Shown here piece by piece: positions 54,701 through 61,215 of a DNA stretch of 64,000 nt. Both the position numbers and the translations under genes were made by a program. Origin of the DNA: JAGQPD01 sp020426865 (GTDB lineage: Bacteria; Planctomycetota; Planctomycetia; Pirellulales; Pirellulaceae); NCBI GenBank assembly GCA_041399065.1, contig JAWKTN010000001.1, positions 1,364,001-1,428,000 on the forward strand. The letters run 5' to 3'. The notes below the pieces were generated by a model that saw nothing but the letters and a program-made list of their open reading frames with translations, did no database searches and had not been told where the DNA came from. Each line of letters opens with the position of its first letter. The first letter of the stretch is position 1.

Positions 54701-55361
54701 GTAATGGTTCGAAGGCCTGGGTAATCAACGCGAATACTTGTCGTAAACTAGTCTTGCAGTATCGAATCTCGTCCCCGTCGCCCGCATCAACTTCGTTTCG
54801 CTTCGCGATGATCTGTTGGAATTCGTCTGTCGTCCATAGGCCAGCCTTTGAATTGTCCCAATGGGTCTCCGACAAGACGCCTGTGCTTGGCGTTTTGAAG
54901 AAGATTTTTCGGTGATACTCATACATCAACTTGTTAAAGAAGTCGCCATTAAAGCGACTGTCCGATCGCCAACGATCTTGGCAACTCTGGAATCCACCAA
55001 GTAGCAGTCGGGCCACGAGTTGGTCCTCCATCCGTGGAAGGACAATTCTTCCAATGGCCCGTCGGTTTTTCAGGCAATATCGCACCTTGTTCATGCCGTC
55101 GACAGGCGTTTTCTTGATTTCCCACCGTAACACTCCTTGGTGCGAGTTACCAAGCGGTTCGTTCCAACAGTACTTGTCTTCGGATTCCAGTCGGGAAGAC
55201 CACAGCGTCGGTGACGAAACCGACCTCACCGTTTCGAGCATCTTTTCGATAGCGTTTCGCATCAAATCGACGCCGCCGTAGATGATCGGTGATGTAGCTA
55301 ATGGCGGGTGGCCGGTGACCCAATGCATTCGCCGGTCACCCATGATGAGAACAGACCGCAT
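51774..55361 (-). CDS. Large AAA+ ATPase with N-terminal domain of unknown type
   Basis: A 1195-residue protein. The C-terminal AAA+ domain is clear: Walker A GPPGSGKS near residue 937, Walker B VVFFDEFDS near 993, and downstream arginine-rich sensor-like segments. The N-terminal ~560 residues start MRSVLIMGDRRMHWV and contain VVVFDDLGLQ, then GLSWERTAQD near 395-405 and VVIRFGLTGALLIS, which look like a ribokinase-type fold; I recall similar segments in bacterial RyR-associated conflict proteins, unverified. The middle is helical. Start 55361 is preferred over 55394 because GGGAG lies 5 nt upstream. No signal peptide, so it is cytosolic. A small gene lies 94 nt upstream in the same direction. 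Confidence 0.8.
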   Translation of the reverse strand: MRSVLIMGDRRMHWVTGHPPLATSPIIYGGVDLMRNAIEKMLETVRSVSSPTLWSSRLESEDKYCWNEPLGNSHQGVLRWEIKKTPVDGMNKVRYCLKNRRAIGRIVLPRMEDQLVARLLLGGFQSCQDRWRSDSRFNGDFFNKLMYEYHRKIFFKTPSTGVLSETHWDNSKAGLWTTDEFQQIIAKRNEVDAGDGDEIRYCKTSLRQVFALITQAFEPLLPNRDGCLRLSHAVPDVVVFDDLGLQVGKLKFSLPKKESCPVSSPIAFFNTDGMKYFEHVLCEYLAHLRFDEVGRYEDFLALYKSRACLTEHALQFVVARLYALANSVAERGDQCPAEPALVLSAADTIPELSDGKPESGEMTFWQHIYANEALRRRSIVLFDALTIRKEITISSGLSWERTAQDTIVEFKRSAKLRPFLKFGHVVIRFGLTGALLISNDRDSTWNYTLYFNPDQDDVTWTHTEDGVVLGATSVIAASIVQTLNDRCNWRQGRALLADLPHILDEALQLSVQRLITNFEIGMGTTDAEVNERLRRKKWFDTKTFLSRAEVMKADASDKSPFTRVGGQRVKLLPFRSRFWSILAQSCQTNLNNVARNIVYHGDKIVLNTIENPAADFAWLWLDRALERLENNSLSYNRQCSLFLDASDKKRYFTPQKPDEEEVAEELKNSLVYTLCDENVQGIRRLVGDSLGRSLTQLRDVLERSDTDTVSQLLLELTQQLAQRTSLFDKQLLTLAATCAEAIWKTLPPDYDQLIARLREHAEMRGHNADFTYLHLLQGRQAFLDCFCRIHKNHRVTTPDEHVHRAYGQLRDAFQGGVIQFDDDLYNSRVLDLTHDIDRELLATPRVFLHRQLVKLIRSREPFEGWTSPVSTPILRLGPPPKSGEPDKRLTVIDRKEVESIRAVKRMIGQYLFDARPRETHENDKDGRPERPLSIAVFGPPGSGKSVAVKKIIKMMPTSGAATKEFTVNLSQLTTVDELYDQLQTIKNESTNKVPVVFFDEFDSSLDEPLGWLRHFLAIMEDGRFRDIEIKNAIFVFAGGISSTFEEFSLANLSRNDRQWAEFSAVKGPDFVSRLKGHINMVGINPASADDDLYLIRRALALRFQLALKQNLSDTEVARIDSNLLSAFLHVPVYIHGARSMRMLVELCAHPDHNTMSMSQVPPIHQLNMQVDGQAFAALASGQNRPVFDEDEEPRQ

Positions 55362-55455
55362 GGTATCTCCCAAGGAAAGGCAATTGTACGTCACATGAGT
55401 GGACGTAGTATACCCAATTCAACTCGGGGGAAAAGTAGCTGCTACGGCAAAGTGC

Positions 55456-55674
55456 TTACCAAGCTTGATCTTCGTCGGGATGGATTTGCGACTGAGAGTT
55501 GCTCGCCGAGGGACGTCGGATAAAAGATGGAACCACGAACGGAAATCGCGACGGTGCTGGACCTGAGTTTTGTATCGTCACTTCGAAACCACCCTGGTAC
55601 ATCATGACTCGAGGGTCTTCGGCACTGCTGCGGATCCGAATTCCAAATTCCCGTCCATCGGTCGAATCGGCCAC
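55456..55674 (-). CDS. Small protein upstream of the AAA+ gene
   Basis: A 72-residue frame with a GTG start at 55674, supported by a near-perfect GGAGG seven nt upstream. The sequence (GREFGIRIRSSAEDPRVMMY, then GGFEVTIQNSGPAPSRFPFV) is protein-like with a beta-rich pattern, and the C-terminus is polar. It is codirectional with the AAA+ gene, 94 nt away, suggesting one operon. No family was recognised; it could be an adaptor or sensor for the AAA+ protein, which is inference from position only. Confidence 0.6.
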   Translation of the reverse strand: MADSTDGREFGIRIRSSAEDPRVMMYQGGFEVTIQNSGPAPSRFPFVVPSFIRRPSASNSQSQIHPDEDQAW

Positions 55675-57460
55675 TTGAATACCTCCAAAGCGACTGCGAG
55701 ACTGTCATCGTTAGTTGTAGAATCATAGAGGTGTTTGGCATGCCAAGACAAGGCCAGTACCTCACTTATTTCATCGGCACCCGTTGGCCTTTTCTCTAAC
55801 TGCGCTTAGTGCCAAACTACATCGGAATGACGACGGCCACAAGAAATTTGCGCGCGGCAAAAACGAATACTTCGGCATGATCCGCTTGGTTTCGCTGGGC
55901 CGATCGCCAGCAGACGCGAGCTCCAGCGTGGCCCCAATTGGGGCCAATTGGGGCCAACCGGCATTTCCGTGACCTTCAATCTTGAGTACCAACCTACCGA
56001 AACGCCACGAATGCAACGAGTGCTGCAACCAATAAATAACCGCTCACCAAAAGGCAAATCTTGCCTAAATCCCCAATATCGCCCCCAAACCATCGGTGTG
56101 GTGAGTCGGAGCACATTGCGTGTTTTATTGACGCAGAGTCGGTTGCGGCACTAAACCCCGGTTCCCAGCGGTTAAATGCTGTCAGTAAAAACTCGCGACG
56201 AAACTCTGCCACCATGACCCTTGCCGGCACCACCGTTGCCGCCGGTTAGGTCGCCCGACGGCTCAGCAGCCGTTGATCGTCAGGCTTTCGGAAGTCGCCA
56301 GGTCCTCCCAAGCCGCCCATTCCGCCTGGCTTGCCAGGCCCTCATTTCAGTGGCAGTCAGCCAGCGCACCCACTGTGCACCATGGCTCCACAGCCAGAGG
56401 TGGAGAGCCAGAACTGGAGAGCCAGAATTGGACTGTGCATTCTTTCGCGTTGGCGTTGAAAGAGGCAAACGCCCCATCGAATCAACCAAGCAAAGAGTCT
56501 TTTACACTCTGCTCCATCGCCCAAGCTGGGAACGAACGCTTCCTCGTCAGCGGCGGCCACGATGTTATCTCAGTAGTTGTCTCCAGCCACTGTCCGAATC
56601 CCTTATGCCGTCGGTACTTGCTGGCAAGTAAAGGCAATCTGGCAACCAACGCCTTCGATTCTTTAGCGCGGCATCCGTCGATCCATCATCGCTGCATGTT
56701 TCATCGCTGCACGGATCTGAATGCTGGCTGACGCGACGCGCCAAGAGTCGATTGATCAACTTTGCGAGGCAGCCCGCGCAAGGTTTCTGGCCGTGGCGTA
56801 CCAATCCATTCTAACGCTTGCCGTTACCTATTTGGCGAACGTCGCCCATTCGTGGGGAGGTTTCTGAAAGGAGGTGACACAGTGGTGAAACATGCCTGTC
56901 GTAGCAGGTCCGTTGTCAACTGGGATTGCGATCACATTGGGGTGTGGTTGCTGATCGTATTGGACACGACGTTGGTAGCTATCGATTCTACGTTGATCGC
57001 TGCCTTTCTCAATACCTGAGAATTCAAATTCGGATTCGCCAGACGCATGAAACATCAAGCCGTGCAAACGTAGGGCGGCTTGATGTTCCAGGCGAGATGC
57101 CGGTGATTGTCTCGACACGTTTTCCACATTGTCGCGTCGCTGGTTGTTGCGCATTAGCGCAAAATTGTGAGTTTGTGTGTCCGTGTTTCTGACATTTGAC
57201 GGGCGCAATGGTGGGGCGAAGGGGACTGCTCCACATGTCGAGACTCGGCATCATCTCCAAATGTCGTTCCCCCCCCCAAAAAATCGCCTGAGGTTATTGA
57301 AATGTGGTTGTGACATTGTTAGAATCCTCGCCTCGGGCGTGTCAAAACAAGAGGAATGCCACATATGTGGCGCATGGCACTTGCCAGCGACTTTTCGCTG
57401 ACGTCGCCGCCATCGATCGCAGCTCTCACGATAGACAACTCATGAACGAGGAACCGTGTG
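55675..57460. other. Long stretch without a convincing gene
   Basis: About 1.8 kb with no recognisable protein. Visible items are a perfect palindrome GGCCCCAATTGGGGCC at 55930-55945 followed by another AATTGGGGCC; a direct repeat TGGAGAGCCAGAA at about 56402; and a small frame with an ideal Shine-Dalgarno at 56885 (listed separately). A minus-strand frame ending at 55994 encodes one hydrophobic segment but lacks other support. The right end should contain the promoter of the operon starting at 57461. Confidence 0.45.
56885..57019 (+). CDS. Possible tiny protein with ideal Shine-Dalgarno
   Basis: AAAGGAGGTGA, a full match to the anti-Shine-Dalgarno, lies 4-7 nt before tandem GTG codons (56882, 56885). 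The frame encodes about 44 residues with a hydrophobic stretch (HIGVWLLIVLDTTLVAIDST). It may be a small membrane peptide, or a chance frame after a remnant ribosome-binding site. No homology is known. Confidence 0.3.
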   Translation: MKHACRSRSVVNWDCDHIGVWLLIVLDTTLVAIDSTLIAAFLNT

Positions 57461-57949
57461 ATGTGGCACGAGAGTCAAGAGCTACTGGAGCAATTCGTGG
57501 GAACCGAATTGCAGGATACGACGGATTCGCTTGGCGACGAGCAGCGGCGCGAGTTGTGGCAGTTGTTCGTGGCGATCCATGATACTTGGGGGAGCGATGC
57601 CGCTCGCCCGGAGGAAATGGACAGTCGCTGGCGCGAATTTATTCATGAAAAGTGTGTCCATTCGCCGTCGTATTTGCCGGTTTATCGGTTAGCGTGCCGG
57701 TTGTTTGGCCAGTTGCGTCGCGTGCATGGCGCTCAAATGTATGACTATCTGTTTTTCGACCCGGAGGTTTCGGCTGATCCGCTGACCGAACTTTACCGTG
57801 TCAAGAAACTGGTCGTTGACGAATTTATAAGGGTCTACGTAAGTTCTGGCGGCTTCCGGGCTTACGGCGGCAAGAACTACGGCGGTTTTGTCTCGGGATC
57901 CCGATTCCGTTCGCAGCGCCCCTATCGCACTTTCGAAGGCAAGCAATGA
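57461..57949 (+). CDS. Hypothetical protein, first gene of the GMC/nuclease operon
   Basis: A 162-residue soluble, mainly helical protein (WHESQELLEQFVGTELQDTT, YRLACRLFGQLRRVHGAQMY, LYRVKKLVVDEFIRVYVSSG). The C-terminus is Gly/aromatic/basic rich (GGFRAYGGKNYGGFVSGSRF). ATG 57461 has GAGG nine nt upstream. Its stop overlaps the GMC oxidoreductase start (ATGA), so the two are translationally coupled. It may be a small partner subunit of the oxidoreductase, as some GMC enzymes have, but no sequence evidence beyond position supports this. Confidence 0.75.
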   Translation: MWHESQELLEQFVGTELQDTTDSLGDEQRRELWQLFVAIHDTWGSDAARPEEMDSRWREFIHEKCVHSPSYLPVYRLACRLFGQLRRVHGAQMYDYLFFDPEVSADPLTELYRVKKLVVDEFIRVYVSSGGFRAYGGKNYGGFVSGSRFRSQRPYRTFEGKQ

Positions 57950-59532
57950 GCAATCGAGACAGCAACTACCAATGCGTGATCGTCGGATCGGGTGTCGCTG
58001 GTGCCGTGGTGGCTCAACGACTGCTCGAGGCGGATCCCAAGACGTCGATTGCCGTGATCGAAGCCGGCCCACGTGTCCCTTTGAAGGATCGGCGCAGGTG
58101 GTGGGACTTTGTTTCGACGGCCGAGAATCCCTATGAGAAGTACCACGATTTAGCCTTAGGTCGTGAGAATCAATCGGTCGGCGACGAGACGTGGGTGTTT
58201 CAGGAATCACGCTTGATGGGGCGTGGTGGATCAACCGTACATTGGGGCGGTTGGGCGCTAAGATTCAAGGAAGAGGATTTTCAGACGTGTTCCCGAACGG
58301 GACGCGGTGCCGATTGGCCGATCAGCTACGACGAATTGGAGCCCTACTATGGCCTCGCGGAACACTTGCTGGGAGTCTCTGGCAAGGCCGAGGATTCACA
58401 CGGCAAGGTGAATCCTCGACGTTCTTCGGAATATCCCTTGGACGCTTTTCCGTTCGTTGTCGCTGACCGCCCGATGATCCACGCGTTTGAGAATGAAGGC
58501 ATTTCCTATGGCCACATGCCGATGGCGCGGTTTCGCAAATGTATGACGACAGGTACCTGCCGCTATTGCCCGTTTGGTGCTCGGTTTACAGCAGCATACA
58601 TGTGGGACGCAATGGAAGCGAACCCGCAATACGAGAATCTCCGGATGTTCCCTGATTCCCCGTGCGAGCGGTTAGTTTGTGGCGATCGAAGGAGCGTCCG
58701 TGCGATTGAAATCCGCGATCCCAAGAGCGGAGATATTTCGAGGATCGAGGCCGAGAAGTTCGTCATTGCGTCCGGCTCATACGAATCGCCGAAGTTGCTC
58801 CAGCGTTCCGAATCGCAATACTGGCCCAGCGGAATCGGTAACGATTTTGACCTGGTCGGACGGTTCCTCATTTCTCATCCATTCTTGCACGTGCGGGCCG
58901 CATTCCCGTCGAATGCAAATCGCTGGAATCAAGAATTGGATTTCCCCACGCTTATGTCGCGACACTACGATTCGCCCGACGAGCAGCCGCAAGGCAAACT
59001 CTTCTTGTTCAAAGACCGCAGTCGGCCGAGCTTGGATTTGGCCTCAATGATGATCAATGGAAAGCGTCGCGTCGAAATCAATCGTGCGTCGATCGGACCG
59101 ATGGAATTTGAATTGCAAGGGTTCATGGAAGAGTTTTCCAACTTTGACAATCGTGTGACCGTTGGGGAAGGGCGCAATCGTGCAGGAATGCCGCAAACGA
59201 AAGTTAATTTTTCGCGCAATACAGACTTTAGAGATCGAGCGGCCACGCGGTTGGCAATCATGGAACGCATTGTCCGAATAATGGGGGCCAAGATTGCTGT
59301 GTCCGCCGTACGGACCCAACGGGGAGATCATGCGGCCTCGACGTGCCGCATGGGTAGCAGTCCTGCCGACAGCGTCGTTGACCGTAATCTGCAAGTCCAC
59401 GACGTCGAAAATCTTTGGATCTGTTCCAACGCTGTGTTTCCGACGGGAGCGGCTGTTAACCCTACGCTAACGCTGACAGCGCTGGCCACTCGTTTGGGCG
59501 ATCATTTGAACGGCCTAAGGAGGGCGTCATGA
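57946..59532 (+). CDS. GMC-family FAD-dependent oxidoreductase
   Basis: A 528-residue GMC enzyme. The N-terminal FAD-binding motif is VGSGVAGAVVAQRLLE, with the ribose-binding Glu in VIEAGPR. FAD contacts follow in LMGRGGSTVHWGGWALR. The C-terminal GMC block has GDHAASTCRMGSS, carrying the likely catalytic His region, and LWICSNAVFPTGAAVNPTLT, where Asn completes the usual His-Asn pair. Family members oxidise alcohols, sugars or related substrates; the specific substrate here is unknown. There is no signal peptide. Overlaps of 4 nt with both neighbours (57946-57949 and 59529-59532) place it in a tight operon with a VioB-like diiron protein, so a sequential oxidation is plausible. Confidence 0.9.
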   Translation: MSNRDSNYQCVIVGSGVAGAVVAQRLLEADPKTSIAVIEAGPRVPLKDRRRWWDFVSTAENPYEKYHDLALGRENQSVGDETWVFQESRLMGRGGSTVHWGGWALRFKEEDFQTCSRTGRGADWPISYDELEPYYGLAEHLLGVSGKAEDSHGKVNPRRSSEYPLDAFPFVVADRPMIHAFENEGISYGHMPMARFRKCMTTGTCRYCPFGARFTAAYMWDAMEANPQYENLRMFPDSPCERLVCGDRRSVRAIEIRDPKSGDISRIEAEKFVIASGSYESPKLLQRSESQYWPSGIGNDFDLVGRFLISHPFLHVRAAFPSNANRWNQELDFPTLMSRHYDSPDEQPQGKLFLFKDRSRPSLDLASMMINGKRRVEINRASIGPMEFELQGFMEEFSNFDNRVTVGEGRNRAGMPQTKVNFSRNTDFRDRAATRLAIMERIVRIMGAKIAVSAVRTQRGDHAASTCRMGSSPADSVVDRNLQVHDVENLWICSNAVFPTGAAVNPTLTLTALATRLGDHLNGLRRAS

Positions 59533-60566
59533 GTATTCGCGATGCCCTGGAAATGCCTCGCAAACGTCGCGATCTGAAATGGCTAAAGCGAGCCTTGAAA
59601 TCCGCGATACAACTCGAGTTCTTTACGATCCCTCCGTATTTGACTGCGCTCTGGTCGATCAAGGACTACCGTGATCCGGTCGCGATCGCAATTCGCGAGG
59701 TCGTCATCGAAGAAATGTTGCATATGAGCCTGGTGTGCAACATGCTGAAGTCCATCGGTGGCCGACCAAAACTTGCTGACGCCAGCGTGGTGCCGCGGTA
59801 TCCAGCAAAAATGCCAGGCGGCGTAAAGCCCGAGTTGACCGTGTGCCTGAGTGGCCTTACGCGGAATGCTTTGGAGGCGTTCATGGCCATCGAAGAGCCT
59901 GAAAAAGACATCAGTCACACCGAACGCGTCGGCGACATGGAGACGTTCCCTCGCATTGGAGCGTTTTACGATGCAATCGAAAGTGCCTTTCACGACGTTC
60001 ATCCTGAAATATCTCGCGACGGACAAGTCCAGGGCTACTTTGGCGAGTCACAGCATCCCGACGGAACATATGTCCCCAAGAGTATCGGTAACCTCGACGA
60101 GGTATCCGCAGCAATCAAGGTGATCAAAGACCAGGGCGAAGGCACCAAAGAACTCGTGAACGACCCAGTGACTGGCGAACTCGCTCATTACTATCGCTTT
60201 AAAGAGGTGGCAGTTGGGCGGCGTTTGATAAGAGAAAGCGATGGACGGTGGGTGCACAGCGGCGAGCAACTGGACATGCCAGAGTGCTGGGCCGTTGCGC
60301 GCGTGCCGGATGGTGGGTATCGTCAATCGCAGGTACCGGCAAATGTCTGGGACAAGATGGTGCGTTTCGATCGGCTTTATTCGTCGACGTTGCGACATTT
60401 GCAGTCGGCGTGGGACAACGGTAGTCAAGCGGCGTTGCACCGGGCGTTGGAATTGATGATGGACGCCATGCCGACGTTGGCCGTAGAGATCATGCAGGTA
60501 CCGATGGAAGGGAAAGATGGTAACTACGCGCCCAATTTTCGCTTCGCGGAAGAAGGAGCTGCGTAA
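59529..60566 (+). CDS. Ferritin-like (VioB/iminophenyl-pyruvate dimer synthase-type) protein
   Basis: A 345-residue protein. Residues ~18-75 match the ferritin-like domain of the VioB/RebD superfamily: LKSAIQLEFFTIPPYLTALW and VVIEEMLHMSLVCNMLKSIG, providing the Glu and Glu-x-x-His type metal ligands of a diiron or haem-free four-helix bundle. Conserved later parts include YPAKMPGGVKPELTVCL and FMAIEEPE. Such domains couple or oxidise aromatic amino-acid-derived imines in violacein and indolocarbazole pathways, but stand-alone homologues have undefined roles. A strong AAGGAGGG precedes the ATG, which overlaps the GMC stop. Confidence 0.85.
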   Translation: MSIRDALEMPRKRRDLKWLKRALKSAIQLEFFTIPPYLTALWSIKDYRDPVAIAIREVVIEEMLHMSLVCNMLKSIGGRPKLADASVVPRYPAKMPGGVKPELTVCLSGLTRNALEAFMAIEEPEKDISHTERVGDMETFPRIGAFYDAIESAFHDVHPEISRDGQVQGYFGESQHPDGTYVPKSIGNLDEVSAAIKVIKDQGEGTKELVNDPVTGELAHYYRFKEVAVGRRLIRESDGRWVHSGEQLDMPECWAVARVPDGGYRQSQVPANVWDKMVRFDRLYSSTLRHLQSAWDNGSQAALHRALELMMDAMPTLAVEIMQVPMEGKDGNYAPNFRFAEEGAA

Positions 60567-61186
60567 TGGGATTTCACGTTGAACTAAACTCGATTTTGCG
60601 CAGCGATGCGTATGGTGATCTAACGATCGGCCAAGAACTACTGTTCGAAAAAACTGGCAGCCGTGTGTTTTTTGACGACATCCCGATTTGGCTCACCAGA
60701 TCCGACTGGACGGCGCTGGCGGAGATTCAAGTTACTCAGCAGACGCGGACTGCTGAAAGTGTGACCGGTAGGTTCGCCGTACAGCACGTCTATCAGGGAG
60801 AGGAACAGCAACGGTTGACGGCGATCTTTCGACGCATGTACGCCGACCAAGGTGATCCGTTTGTTTATGTATTGATGTCCTATGACACGTTGCAGGAAGC
60901 AACGGCTTCCGGCAGCTACTCACCGGAGTCGTTACGAACTGAAGGATTCATTCACGCGTCGCCGAAGGACCAACTGACGCGTGTGGCAAACAAGTATTAC
61001 TCTGGATTTCCAACAGTGTTTGTAGTTGTTGTTCGCAAGACGAAGCTGATTTCCCCACTTAAGTGGGAACCGGCAACGGGTGGGCTTTACCCGCACATCT
61101 ATGGTCCGTTGAACATGGAGGCCGCCGAACGAGTGGTCGCGTTTCCAAAGATCAATCAGCAATTTCACATCAGTTTTCAAACGTAG
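60566..61186 (+). CDS. Two-part protein with C-terminal DUF952 domain
   Basis: A 206-residue protein. The C-terminal half fits DUF952: FVYVLMSYDTLQEATASGSY, EGFIHASPKDQLTRVANKYY, TKLISPLKWEPATGGLYPHI and YGPLNMEAAERVV. DUF952 is a small fold related to ADP-ribosyltransferase-like/RNA 2'-phosphotransferase-type proteins of unclear function. The N-terminal ~95 residues are a separate beta-rich domain (GQELLFEKTGSRVFFDDIPI, RFAVQHVYQGEEQQRLTAIF) I do not recognise. AAGGAG lies 7 nt before the ATG, which shares one base with the previous stop (TAATG). Confidence 0.82.
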   Translation: MGFHVELNSILRSDAYGDLTIGQELLFEKTGSRVFFDDIPIWLTRSDWTALAEIQVTQQTRTAESVTGRFAVQHVYQGEEQQRLTAIFRRMYADQGDPFVYVLMSYDTLQEATASGSYSPESLRTEGFIHASPKDQLTRVANKYYSGFPTVFVVVVRKTKLISPLKWEPATGGLYPHIYGPLNMEAAERVVAFPKINQQFHISFQT

Positions 61187-61215
61187 ACCATCCCACGAAA
61201 AAAAGGAATAACAAC

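Noticed and set aside
55994..56233. 79-codon minus-strand frame with one hydrophobic segment
   Set aside because: Only the last 20 residues look membrane-like; there is no ribosome-binding site and the rest is not protein-like.
56828..57208. 126-codon minus-strand frame
   Set aside because: No domain, poor start context and composition typical of chance frames.
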